Positions 10,901-22,655 of a DNA stretch of 38,634 nucleotides are shown here, in pieces. Positions within the stretch are counted from its first letter, which is position 1, and each line of letters starts with the position of its first letter. The position numbers and the translations under genes are program-made. The notes beneath the pieces are model-generated. The model searched no databases. It was not told the origin of the DNA and saw only the letters and a list, made by a program, of their open reading frames with translations. The DNA comes from Echinostoma caproni (lineage: Eukaryota > Platyhelminthes > Trematoda > Plagiorchiida > Echinostomatidae): assembly GCA_900618425.1 (NCBI GenBank), contig UZAN01043107.1, forward strand, positions 2,933 to 41,566, in the 5' to 3' direction.

Positions 10901-13450
10901 TGGTCTGTGTGCACACGCGCTCGTCGCGTTCGCTGTCCGTCACGTGGTAGCTCCATCTGCTCGCACTACTTAGCACACAAACAAACAAGTTTACCTACAG
11001 AGTTTACTGCACGCGCGTTGCGTCACCATCGGCTGGCTTTTTTGCATCCTCGAATCCACTGGATCAACCGCTCACAAGCATAAGCTCACGATGATACCTG
11101 AATCCGTACCGCACGGCAACAATGTGATGCTTAATTTGGACTACGTCGTTCGCTATTTCTTGCCTTGCTGACGGAGATCTTGTCAGGTTCTTGACGCGTC
11201 GTGTGTTTGTGTGTGATCAAGCCACATACCATCACCATGCAACACAATCGTTTTTCTTTTGTTCAACGTTTTGAATTACGCGCTTATTTTACTCGTAAGG
11301 TCGTATTTTTGATGGTTAGTTTCCTTTATCGAGCGTTCCGCTCAATCTAAAGTTCCCGTTTCAACCCGTCCCACTCGCACAGACACGCTATGGTTCATCC
11401 CATCCACTTCCACTCCGTTGATTTGGGATATGTGCATTCGCTCGCACTCGCCTGCATCGCTTGTTCATCGTGCGATATTGCTGAATTTTAAATCAGGATT
11501 TTTGATCGTGTGAATCTTACACAACCACTGTCACACTAACTGTTTGCCGAATCGAATCATATGGTTAGATTCAGTCACAAATGTGACATACACACACACA
11601 CAGCGAAAACCCCGATCACCCCACCTCTTATCTCCTCGTTCCAACTCTTTAGGAAGATGGTTTTCTGTTTAATGCACACTGCTCTGTAGTTAAGTTTTCG
11701 ACATTATTTTTCTATTATTCCTTTCCTCGCATTATCAGGCTCCATGAGACAACCTTCATACAATCTTCTTGTTCCCCCTTACCCTAAACACAAAAGCTTA
11801 AACGTGTACCTCCTTACGCCTCTTATCCGTTTGTTCTTTCGTCAGTCAAAACATGTTTTCAAGGGTCCGAATTCCCTTCGTTGAACATCACTGGCCAGTT
11901 TAGTAGCTTGATCGGTTACCAAATCAATGAGACGACAAAAGAGTTTCATTTACACTTCATCTGTTCGCTCCACAATCTTTTGCGACCAGTCTGTTGTAAG
12001 CTGTTATGCTGTTTCCTCAACTCTTTATCCAGGAATGTCTGTCTTCGTCAGTGCTCCTCACTCGGATGCAGCCCCCTCTCTGTCCTCGCTTTACCTCTCT
12101 TCTTACCCGTTGTTTTTGTTCTTTTCTCTTGCACTCCTGTCATTATCTCTGCATCGGTCTTCTTTTCTTGGTTCTCCGTCACTACAGGAAGTTCGTACGT
12201 TCTCATTTCACGCGTTGATGTCGTCATTCTTTCTGTCGTTCTACTTGTTCCTGTTGTTATTCTTTTTTTCTCGGCTGCGGTGTGGTCTTGTTTATCTCTT
12301 TGTTTTGTTACTCATCCTCTCCGTATGTGTACAAGCAAATTTTTGTACTACAGAGAAATCCGCTGCCTGATTAAGATCGTTCCGAGTGTGCCTCTACCCT
12401 ATACCTATGTTTTGTTCGCATCATAGAATCTGAGTTGATCAGTGCAACCATTCGCACACAACAGAATCACTTTATCCTGTCAGAATATGCATTCAAGCAG
12501 AAAGTTAGTCAGCTTTGGTCCGACGATCGCGTTTTCGACATCAAGAAAGCTGTTGAGTATAATAGAAACAACTGGCCTTCGTACCCCAGTCGTACGATTT
12601 CACTGTGTAATTTACCCATCATAGTACACTCCGTTAGCGCTGTTCACAGTTCTGATCGTCCCTCTTTCCCAATCGGATTTATTTTTTGTTTCGTGTTCAA
12701 TCTTGCTTTTACTGTGTCCCTGTGTGTGTGGCCATCAATCTTCTATTTTTTTCTTTTCCAACTTTCTTCCATGCAAGCGCACACATCTGTGCACCGAAAT
12801 GAAAGCAACTAACTGTGCCCAGCACCAATATGAGTGAACTCATACGTGACTTCACTTTGTGCTAATCTTTCCACGTGCAGTGATTTTTTTCTATCGTCGA
12901 CCGGTTTGCCTCCACAATGCTCGAGAAACTATTTACCATTTGGTCTTTTTGTGTCTGCCTAATTCGTTGCACCGTCGCGATTTCTACTCACTGCACCCTG
13001 TGGACTTGAGCATGCTGTCGGATTTTAATGTTGAACTTACCACGGCAACTAGTGACGGTTGATCGCTTGCACGTCCTGTCGTTCGTATCAATTGGGTCCG
13101 GACACCTGACGGGACCGGCACAAATGTGCTTGCGCGTACTTACTCCCGCGAGTAAAGTGGACAATCCTCGTTGCTGTATTGAGTTCGCAGGCGACCGATG
13201 GACGCGCAAGGCTGACACATAGTGGTCCTCTCCACCGTACATTCGCATATGTTAGTTTACGTGTGAGATCCTACGCCGATTGATCAACCGACCCATTCAT
13301 CTTCTCTCTTTCCATCTCATCCATGCACACAATTCAAGATCGTGCCACGTGCACGCATCGGTTTTCNATGCACACTCCCCCACGGACGTGCATGCTTGTA
13401 CCCTCGCGTGCGAGTGTGTTTGTGTGCGAGTTTAAGAGAACTTGTTTGCG
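7967..13450 (+). other. Putative long 3' UTR / pyrimidine-rich downstream tract
   Basis: Right after the stop codon the plus strand becomes strongly T- and C-rich, with many TTG/TTA and CTC runs, and stays so for about 5.4 kb before the character changes near 13450-13550. The tract carries none of the dispersed repeats that fill the rest of the window. Its many plus-strand open frames (for example 7974-8546, 10187-10570, 11881-12426, 12435-12812) are hydrophobic, overlap in several frames and lack sensible starts. They are the expected by-product of pyrimidine bias, not genes. By eye I find no AATAAA or ATTAAA on the plus strand before 14839. A TATAAA-type variant lies near 13522. How much of the tract is really transcribed cannot be told from sequence. 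Confidence 0.45.
10196..10262 (+). repeat. Imperfect TTG/TTA trinucleotide-rich patch
   Basis: About 65 bases are made mostly of TTG, TTA and CTG/CTC triplets inside the pyrimidine-rich tract. It reads as Leu/Val-rich in every plus frame, which explains the hydrophobic open frames around it. Confidence 0.6.
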
Positions 13451-16400
13451 CGAGTGAGTGAGTAAACTACTGAGTGAAAATGTTACTTAGCTTCAACTGC
13501 ACTTTGTTTTTTCGATACTGATATAAAATATTTAGATATCCTTTATTCATTTGCTTTTTCTGTCACTTGGATTTTATCCGAATAATTAGATTATACATCA
13601 AATCGAGAAAATTAACAGTCGGAATAATCCGATGAACGAAATGCCCATTCGAAAGCAGCTTCTGGTTTGCTAACAGTCGTGATCTAAATTGTGAAGGCAT
13701 TTATCTAGTAGTAATTTGCCAATGATCGGTGTTACTGAAATTAGGCTCACTTAAGTTGAAACAATCATCTTTGCAACGCCTAGAGTGCTAATCACGAACA
13801 CTGCACGCGTTTCTAGTTGTTTCATTAGTACAAAAAATGAATCCATCGGGTATCTTATAACTGGGGCTATTGAGATCAAGTGTAAAGTCTTTTTTACTAT
13901 ATGGAGCCTCATTACACAACGAGCTTTTTTGCTTCGAAGACCTATTGTCATCTGTTGGTCGCATGTTCCGCCCTTGTCACAATCTGGGAAAGTTGCTCAC
14001 TTGGTTGCATTTTCACGGCTGTCGTACAACCTCAGTGACGATCTGTTATTGCTATTATCGTCATTGGCTGTTCAGTCGTTTTACTGGATCTGCCGACTCT
14101 GTGCATTCGTCGCTCCGGTAACCCGCTCGGTCATCAAACTGTGCTCACAACACGACAGATAACCGCGCTTCCGTCAAGTAGACGATCAAGGTTTAATTTG
14201 TCTCAGAACCACTCGCGACCCTAAGCACTTAAGCATTCGACTCCTCCATAGCATAGGCAACTTATTAGCGCACACCAGTCAGGCTTATCCTATGTAATAT
14301 GGCAATATACAAAATTCATCAGCTTGATATAATGTTTTTGACTAACTGGCAAAAACTGTCTATTCGTCATACACCTGACGACAAAAGTATTGTACCTCCT
14401 TAGGCTTTTAAGCTATCTCAGCTACGATCATAACTATTTTTGCGAATCTAGACGACAACCGACCGAAATGCCGATAAAAGAAATTTCATCAAATTATCCT
14501 AACGAAAATATACCGTAAAAGCAACTAATTGTCACCGAGACCATTGGATTTCACACCCAACTCGGAGTTAAAACGGGTGTGATAGTCATCTGCAGTTCGT
14601 ACTTCAGTGTGGTGAGTCAGTGGTTAACAAACTGGTGTAAGTTACGCTCATACCCACATCACACCCAATGACCTTGCAAGGGCAAAGATATCCAAGTAGG
14701 CCACTACAAGCAATCGCTGACCACGGCGTGATGGTAATTAAAGGTAATCAGTAATAATGGACTTTGACGCAGCCCGGTGTTTATATAATTCTCATTCATA
14801 CCCATCGCCAGTAGTTTATAGGGTGGCTCTATCCGTCGAATAAATCGCAGGGCGTATAGTCAATAAGAACGAAGGTTCGTCCCTCGAGCTATGGCGGAAT
14901 TCGAATATCTGACATCGGACTCCAACTTAATTGTAGCAGATGTAATGATCTTCCATACAAATAAGTGTGGAGGAACCAACAGCGACAGAAACTTAAGTGC
15001 TGCAGATGTCAAATCAATCTCTCTATGACTGGAACTATCATGGCAAGAATTGCTTTTCAAATTATGTATGACGTCCACTAAGCTATATGGAGCTAATTCG
15101 TAATTCCAGATGGTTATCAATATGAGCCTCAATTCTCAGACGGCGTGTATCCTCAACTTCGAATTAAGCCGAATGGGTTTCACCTGATCTGGGCATTTCA
15201 AAGTTGAAGCTCCCAACCTTCGGGTTGTTTTTGCATTTTTGATGTGATTTGGAATTCGCGGGTAATTATTAGCATTGAAGGGTAGCATCCCTTAGTGATT
15301 GGAAAGGTGTTTCGGGGGTCGGGTTGCATAAAAATGCATCTAGCTCAACTAGTATGCTCGAATAAGGTGGAGTGATCGAATGATTAGTTGCGATAGAGTG
15401 CAAGTAGTGCCGTTCACTACCTAAATACATGGTGAAATTGGTCGATGAAAGGATTCATTGGTTACGTGTATAGAATGAATAGTTTGATGAACCGAGCTGG
15501 GACGATGAATAACGTAGTCGAGAAATTGGGCGGACTGTTTATTAGCACAAGGTTAAGCTTATATGTATGCTTTGTCTGGTCGGGTTTTATTATACCGAGT
15601 GGCGAGGCTTATTTTTGCGGATCAACCCTGTTGGTCGTGGAGATGATGAAAGGTGAAATACCTCCAGCTGGTGGCCTGTGTTGGAATAAATGTCAACAGG
15701 TTGTTCTTTTACAAATGAGGAAAGCATTCAGACGGAGGCAATCATCAGAGCTCCAGTTAAGTATCTAATTGGTTAGCAAGATGAGGAGCGGAATCGTGCA
15801 CTGCAATCATATCCCTGATTTTCATAACTGGGTGCTCGACCTAACCTACACCTGAAATTAAGTATCCGGTTCTCCCTTACATTGGGATAGTTTGGTAATA
15901 CTTTTTCACAGTAATGTGCCTTGCTAGTTTCTATGCTAACGGAATGTAAATTTACTGGCACGGTTCGTTGCTCTCGCTTAGTTCTCAACCAAGAATAATG
16001 TGACGTCATTCTACTAATGTTTTCGTAACCAGCTAAATCAACGAGTTCCATCGGGAAGAATCGGGTTGCGATGGCCTTACACTCGTGGAGGGTGTTGATC
16101 AGTAGGGAGTTCACTGTAGCTTTATTGCAAACAAAGAAAACTCTGGTTCGCTTCATTTCTACCATGATCTGCTTTCACAAGTGCATTATCCGTGTCGATG
16201 TATTTCTGTTGTACAAGTCACAATTGAAATTTCGACCAGCGAGGGAGCCATCAACGCTATTTTTCTCCAGAAACTAATCAATACCGATTGCTCTATCCTC
16301 ACGAGACTAGCCTCCTTGAGTTCTCCCACGTGATAAACGGTCTGGCTTCCGAATATCTTCAAACTGGATAGACGTATTAGTGTTATCCAACCCAACTCAA

Positions 16401-16630
16401 TACGCGTCGATTTCTCTGCACTTTCACGCGCGTTATAATTTTCCTCTACACCGACCTTAGTAGGCGCTTTTAGGAGAACGAAACCCAGAGTTTTGTGCCC
16501 AGTTACGTGAATGTTAAGTTTGGATGGATTTTGTTGTCGCTAAGAGACCGAAAAGTAAAATAATGGTGATTCGACCTTTTTCAAGTCAGTTTCAGTCGGA
16601 ATCTAAGAATAACTAAAAAAACCAACTCCC
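13451..16630. other. Non-coding stretch, no gene identified
   Basis: AT-rich sequence after the pyrimidine tract. An AATAAA is present at 14839-14844. Open frames at 15445-15768 (plus, ATG start) and 15773-16165 (minus) encode no domain I know and show no splice signals I would trust. They may be relics of mobile elements. No repeat copy was recognised here. Confidence 0.45.
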
Positions 16631-16639
16631 CCAAATAAG

Positions 16640-16935
16640 ACGCTGTGCACGACGATCTGTTACTTCTGCCCAAGTTCATTCCACCTGTGATCCAGACAAA
16701 TCACGGTACAATAATCTTTATAACACCGAGAGATTTCCTTTATTTGCTACCTGGCGGGATTTATTATTTTAGAATCAGTGTTTTCCGCTTACTTTCCTCG
16801 GGAAAGTGCCAGTGGTTCACCGACCAGGTTGTTGGTTTTACGTCCTCTCACTTTGATGGGAAAACATCACCGCGGTAATGCAGTGAGCAAAGACTAGTTG
16901 AGACACGTAGTCATATAGGAGCATTTCGCAAGGTA
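16640..16935 (+). repeat. Dispersed repeat family F, copy 1
   Basis: The segment 16805-16930 aligns by eye with 33985-34120 in the same direction. Shared blocks are GGTTCACCGACCA against GGCTCACTGACCA, TCCTCTCACTTTG.TGGGAAA against TCCTCTCACTTTGGTTGGAAA, AATGCAGT against GATGCAGT, and TATAGGAG near the end. The part to the left aligns more weakly. No coding domain or tRNA-like box is seen. Confidence 0.55.
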
Positions 16936-18845
16936 TAAAGGAAGTGAGACCCGTCCTAATCCAAAACATCTAAATTCGACCGCATGGATGCTTTCGCATG
17001 CAGTTTTCGTCATTTATTTTCTTGGATAAAACAATCGCCAATGAATTTGCCACAGTAGTTCTCCCCAAAGTTGTGTCTTTGCCGAAATAGTGCACATTGG
17101 TCAGAACTACTTTTCTCCGTTGTTTAGTTGAAAGTAAGACTGGATTCTGATAACAATATGCTTCCAGACGTATGCTTGCACGGTACGGAGTAAAAGCTGG
17201 GGCGGGGGAGAGAGAGAGCAAGCAGAATGGAGACACGGTGCATAGATGTGATTTCGTCATTGAAAGACTTACAAACAATATGAACTAGTGGGAAGACAGT
17301 GTCCACGATCTGATAAATTTCAGCGGGGCTGGTGAGAGATACCGGACGACGTTTTAGCACCAATCGTTCAATCAAATTGAAGCTGGTTGAAATAAGGATA
17401 GCTATACCGAAACGTTTGGAAATTATAGCCCATTAGAAGAAATGAAGATGGATGTGACACAATACTGTTGGATGGTGCTAAGTGGTTAATGGACGACATG
17501 AAACCTGTAGGTCATCTAAATGTTTACAAGGCAGGCTGATGACTGCATCGTTATCTCCTAGAGTGAAACACTTATTTTTTTTATATAGAGCGGTGCCTGC
17601 ACATGTATCTTCCTGGTTAATTTTTGTAATGTAACTTTATCAATCACACTCAGATATGTCACCAGTCCGTGGCGATAGACAGAAAGTGAAGCAGTAATGG
17701 TCCAGTCTCGTGATTCTGGATCACATCAACAACAATAACGACAAAAAGGACGAAATGACCCGTATATATTGAGTGTAGTGCCATCGTGCAGGTTGAGCGG
17801 GGACACTGTAATCTGGCAATTTGAACTTCTGTATGCTAAATAAAAAGGTGCGCGTATGTCTTGCCAAGTGGTTAGCTAGTCATGTGCATTGTTTGTTGTC
17901 TGAGCTGTTTCGCATTTGGTTGGCCGATAATCTGGAATAAGATCCACGTGCGTTACTCCGCCTCTTTGCATCTTCATACTGCTGATCGATATTGAGTGTA
18001 CGAACCATGTGCCGTGGCGTACCCGCGTGGTCACGTGACCTTAAGCTAACAAAGGTGTGCACACACCTGATCACACATGGACTATCAATAAAGGTCCTGA
18101 AAGATCGGTCAATGTCGGAATCGGCTGCGCTCAGCTTGTGTGTGTGTGTGTGCATAAGTTTGACCCCACGTTCAAACGTGAACAGAACCTAACTGATCGA
18201 GAGGTTGTTTCCGACTATCTGTTTTATCCTGTTGACCTGGTTCAGCAACTCTTCACTTTGACCATGGACTTGGTGCAAACATCTAAAATCGATGACTTAT
18301 CTGTGCAACAATCATGCGTACACATGTCTAAAACCATCTGATCTAAACGCGAGGTAGTTTAAATTAATTAAAGGTCTCATGCAGAATGGGTGGGACAGAT
18401 AGTAAAATGCATTGGACATGGATGACTCAGTTACAGGTTGTTTCTTTGCAAACCCTTTTTTCGTATGCATTGGTTATATCCAGAGCTCATTTTCATTTCA
18501 ACAGACATGACATACTAGAATAAGCGATGAAAACTGGCTGATTAGTTGTTANCAAACAGGCTCGTTTTCAATGTTTCTTATTGGCAGTTACATCACAGCG
18601 GAAGCGGTGAACAGCATCACGCGCATACGAGTGTATTTGGTAGAAATGCGTACAAGTAATCCGATTCCCCTCTTACAGTTCACATCATAAGGCTTGTGGT
18701 GGAACAGTGGGCAGGGTGATCAGGACCAAAGCTAGATCCGAAATGAGTAAATGTCCCCACACGAACCTGTGCGAACATATTTCTACGTCTCTCGGTATGC
18801 TCCGTATGTGTTGTCATATATATTATTTAGTGAATTTTGTCTGCT
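16936..18845. other. Non-coding stretch, no gene identified
   Basis: Mixed sequence with a GA-rich patch near 17202-17220 and a short TG run at 18139-18152. Minus-strand open frames at 16970-17375 and 17880-18155 lack recognisable domains and start signals. A TGCCAAGTGG string near 17863 resembles an A box but has no matching B box. Confidence 0.45.
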
Positions 18846-18849
18846 GTGG

Positions 18850-19025
18850 AGCAAATGAAACGTGAAGTCAAAAGCTGGGATTTACTGGACAGCTGTTTCG
18901 AATCGGCTGAGTCCGAACAGCAGTGTAATTTCATTGACCAAAATGAGGATCGAACCTGGGACCTCGTTAGTGAAACGTAAGCATACTTGAACAANTTGAA
19001 CAACGAGCAGCTGAACATGTTTACA
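18850..19025 (-). repeat. tRNA-like composite repeat family B, copy 1 (diverged)
   Basis: Aligns with 21206-21360 and 37530-37680. Blocks read on plus are AGCTGGGA..TACTGGACAGCTG, a TTTCGA block, AGGATCGAACC (B box GGTTCGATCCT on the minus strand, 18946-18956), TGGGACCTC and CGTAAGCATACT. The A box end is damaged and contains an N at 18995. The peptide-like frame on the minus strand is produced by the repeat. Confidence 0.7.
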
Positions 19026-20087
19026 ATGAACTTCATCGAATAAGACTCTAAAAATATGACAATTCGTACCTGGTTTCTCCACCAGTGGAAGAACATTCAA
19101 CAGGACCATTGTTGTTACATATCGAAATAACCCTACTTTTAGAAACATAATCATCTCTGGAACAGTTTAATGAAACTTTCCGAGCCGCCGATTTTCTAGT
19201 TTCAAATAGTCAGCTGTGTATCCTCTTTTTGAATAGTTTTGATACAGAAAATGAAATTTCAGTTGTATTGCTGTTTACTGTTTAACAAACAAACGGCAGC
19301 ATTTGCAAATCACGTGATGATTAGTTTCAATAGCCGATAAGCCATTTATTGATCTCATCATTTTAGGCAATATGAGCTGCACATGACTGTTATGTTCATG
19401 CAGTCGCGTGTGTGTGTGTGTGTGTGTGAATCGAACGCTTAATAAAATAACTATTTTCGGATTCAGTGCTACTTTTCTTTTTTTGTGCTGCTTTTTATGG
19501 GGTAATGTGTTTTTCGACTCACTCAGACTGTGCAATCACATGTGAAAAAACCTAACATTGGGAACAGTAACTAGGGAATGTGCTGCAGAAAAGAGAGAAC
19601 GTTTACTCTGAATCGGCCAGTGCCTTTGCCAACACGTAGGTGATATGCTTCGGACCAAATTCACTCCAGGCTCAGGTCAACACGTGATCATCGGTTTGGT
19701 CACTTTCCTCAAGTTTGAATATGAGCGGGATATTCATTGTAAAAGTTTCGATGACATGAACTTGCAGCGAGCCAGGTGCGTTAGTAATCTCTGTTCTCGC
19801 CTCAACTTTTCCCAGCAAATAATACTGTCGAAAATCCAGACTTTGGGGACTCAAAGTATATTTATCTAATTTTACTGACTACTTCATATATTTAATTTAT
19901 TTCTCAACCTACGGATGTGTATTATTTTCTTGCTTTCGATCGGCTATCCCTTACATACGACTTTCGATTCTTCTATCTTGTTCATACAAAACAATTCCAG
20001 GGACCTAGTTCACCGAGGTGCTGCAAGCCTCCGAGGTAACGCTAGACAGTGAGCTACACGATATAGTTTCAGAAAAAATGAATCCGA
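19026..20087. other. Non-coding stretch with a GT microsatellite
   Basis: Apart from the GT run at 19407-19428, no feature is recognised. Short open frames on both strands lack domains. Confidence 0.5.
19407..19428. repeat. (GT)n microsatellite
   Basis: A run of about 11 GT units after CGC. The mirrored Thr-His open frame on the minus strand is only this repeat translated. Confidence 0.9.
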
Positions 20088-20113
20088 NNNNNNNNNNNNN
20101 NNNNNNNNNNNNN
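20088..20113. other. Assembly gap (26 N)
   Basis: A run of N interrupts otherwise ordinary sequence. Open frames that read through it are artefacts. Confidence 0.98.
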
Positions 20114-21189
20114 CAGAAGCCATGCTGTTCAAACAGAAGCTGTTGTGATAAAGAGAACTCAATTAGGTGATTGGTGGAGTTCTTTTTAGTCAATGATATT
20201 TATATATATATATATATCTATATGTGTATATTTTATACGTATTGATCATTCTATTTCGAAGGCCACGATCCCCACACCATATCAGGGCAGGGACCGACTA
20301 GCATAAAGTTCTTTCTGTTGATACCGGGGGACCTCCATCAGATGACAGTACGCGCTACAGTGAAACTTAGCAGTCTTGTGATTCGTGACTTTTAAATAAT
20401 CCCGAACCCCTTGCTTGCGTCGACGTGGTGTTGCGAAATCAGATGTCAAGGCTCTGTCATTTCAACCGTCGTTTCTGTGCTGTGAAATTGACCTGGAATG
20501 CGTCCTCTGACTGGGTACCAAAGTTTGAATTTTCCAATCACTCGGTTACGCAGTGGTTGCTTTGTTCTGCTAACACTCGTCACTCAGCAACGACAGTGGC
20601 ATTTCCAGATCAGATTAGAATTGGTGTATGGAGGCGAAAAGTCTTTGGCTACGGGTTTGGGTATTTCGGTAGTTCGATAAAAAATTTTGGGATCAGCTGC
20701 ATAGTACGTTCGGGTGAATTCAGTTCTCAGTCGTTGTTTAGCCAATGGCCTAGGCCATCAACTTGGAATTGAATGCACAATGTTACTCCCGATTTTGGAG
20801 CTGACAACCGATACTCAGTTTCCTGTGCTCATTCACAAACGATTCGGGGTCTTTCGGCGTCTTTCGTTAACTTCTCCCATAGACTTAACAGTTCTTATTT
20901 AATTCTAATCGCTGTGGAGATCCATCTAGTTTGGTCAAATAATTTCCGAACAAGATCACGTTTATACTTTAGACACACAATGCTCTCGAGGTGAGATTAT
21001 GGTGATCCCTCACAAATAACGCCGGTCAAGGAACTAGGGTTGCAGTTTCAAAACAGAATCGACTAATCAGAAACCATACGGAGAAAACAGAAACTATGTG
21101 ACGATAAAAACACAATCCGGTGATTGATTAACGTCTGTTTAGTCAGCGAAATTTGTTGTATGCCAGTAAAAGAGGATTTGATTTCTTTA
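20114..21189. other. Non-coding stretch with one unexplained open frame
   Basis: A short TATA microsatellite lies at 20204-20222. At 20425-20772 the plus strand carries a 115-codon open frame with no domain I recognise and another open frame on the same strand. Nearby sequence is repeat-rich and I do not call it a gene. Confidence 0.4.
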
Positions 21190-21515
21190 TATGATGAATT
21201 CATCGTGCAGATGAGAAGTAAGCTGGGAAGCAGTGGACAGCTGCTTCGACCTGGTTGGGTCGCATTCGGCAGTGCGAATCCATCGATCCAACTGAGGATC
21301 GGACCCGAGACCTCACAGATAGAACGCAAGCATACTACTCACTCGGTCACTGAGTAGCTAATCAGACCATTTCTCATTTTGAATATACACGATATAGCAC
21401 AACCGATCTTTGTAAGCTTGTTGCGAGTATCGGTCCTCTTTCATCTCAGCACTAGCCTCCTTTGTACATATTATTTGATCCCATCGATTTTTTCCAATAA
21501 ACTTTCATGGTCTCC
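21190..21515 (-). repeat. tRNA-like composite repeat family B, copy 2
   Basis: On the minus strand the order is a 5' module (21365-21515), an A box TGACCGAGTGA (complement of 21339-21349), a B box (complement of 21295-21305, weakened to GGTCCGATCCT) with starts 44 bases apart as in a tRNA gene, and a tail (21290 leftward to about 21190). The A box form TGGCCGAGTGG in copy 3 is the one found in Leu/Ser-type tRNAs. The 5' module is shared with 37690-37815, so the tRNA-like part sits inside the element rather than at its end. Confidence 0.75.
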
Positions 21516-22330
21516 TTCCTGCGTCTCGTTGATGGTGGACCTCGATAGATGGTTAATAATGTGAGCTCTTTATTCAATTTCCATTGTGGTTTTTGATTAG
21601 TGATTCTTGTCTAATCCGATTACTACAATTTGGTGAGGTGAAATGGAGCTGCCAACCACTGAGCAACTGAATCTGCATGCCTTGCCATCAGAGATCGAGG
21701 AATAGGTGGAGTAATTCGAATTGGTTTGTAGTATTCACAAGGGTGATACTCAGAGCCAATCTCACTGTGGGAGGTCGACACCTTTACTCCATGCATTTCC
21801 CGAACCCCCTTATAAAACTGCTGTACGACTCTCGGAAGCGGTTGCTGCTTGACCATATACTGATCATCAAGTTCTAAGCACACGAAAGGTTCAAAATTCA
21901 ATTCTTTCGTACGTGCCGAGAACATGTCATGCCGTGATCTTTTCCTTCAATTAAGCAAGCAAGTTTCGCGCCCTAATTACGGTGACCGTTTGGGGACTAA
22001 TTATGTGATCGTCTGGTGGCGCGAAGGAACATGTCGACTCGGGTATCCAAATGCTTGTCCAGCTCTTCGTAATTGACGTTTTCGGGTTTCACAGTCAACC
22101 TTAAAGGCCACTGTCCTGACCCTGGTCGCTTTTGTCCACCAACTGAACTGGAGTTACCAAAAGACTAACACCAACTGAGAGCAATATTGAGATGCTCCAA
22201 ATACTGTTCATGTTTCATCCAGAAGCTCACCTTCTTCTCACTTTTCGGTGACGGTAGACTTCAGTAGACGACTAATAATGGGAATTCGTTATTCAAACTG
22301 ATCCGTGACATTTTCAGAAGACGTCCATTT
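21516..22330. other. Repeat-like flank, weak internal duplication
   Basis: The stretch 21500-21575 resembles 22210-22295. Shared pattern: CTCC/CACCTTC, GATGG/GACGG TGGAC/TAGACTTC, TAATAATG and TTATTCAA. This suggests an old direct duplication about 710 bases apart. No coding sequence is recognised. Confidence 0.35.
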
Positions 22331-22579
22331 TTAATCTTCAGTAATTGAACACGGTGTTTCGATGTGTGCCATTGGCACTGTAATGTTTTGGGTTGGAGAC
22401 GGAGAATTATCTCACATCAGCACCGATATCTTCTTCTTTAGTGCCACTCATATTTGATCCTGTTTGCCGTGATCAACATATCATACACTCCATTATCGAT
22501 CTCGATCATGGTCTGCGGTGCAACCGCGGTTTGGTGGATTTCAAAGGTCAATCGTACCAAGTGAACATTTATCAGCTCT

Positions 22580-22655
22580 CTGATTGGCCGCTTCCCCTAC
22601 CCTCCTGAAAATTGTTTCTAACAATGTATTCGAGAAAAAGAACTAAGAAAAACAG
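22580..22655 (+). repeat. Dispersed repeat family D, copy 1
   Basis: Core GATTGGCCGCTTCCCCTACC followed by CTGAAAATTGTTTCT and an A-rich stretch with GAAAAAGAA. It matches 34879-34960 (CATTGGCTGCTTTTCCCC, CTGAAAATTGTATCT, A-rich stretch) in the same direction. The A-rich end looks like a retroposon 3' tail. Confidence 0.6.

Noticed and set aside
11881..12426. 181-codon plus-strand open frame with membrane-like composition
   Set aside because: It begins at TTG, lies in a pyrimidine-rich tract where several frames are open at once, and has no domain. Bias explains it.
14580..14700. Possible tRNA-like segment (GTGAGTCAGTGGTTAAC)
   Set aside because: It resembles an A box region, but no B box lies at a suitable distance.
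15445..15768. 107-codon ATG-started plus-strand open frame
   Set aside because: There is no known domain, no splice support and no homology I can name. The length is not exceptional for a 38-kb window.
17855..17940. TGCCAAGTGGTTAGC string as a tRNA head
   Set aside because: There is no acceptable B box downstream and no second copy.
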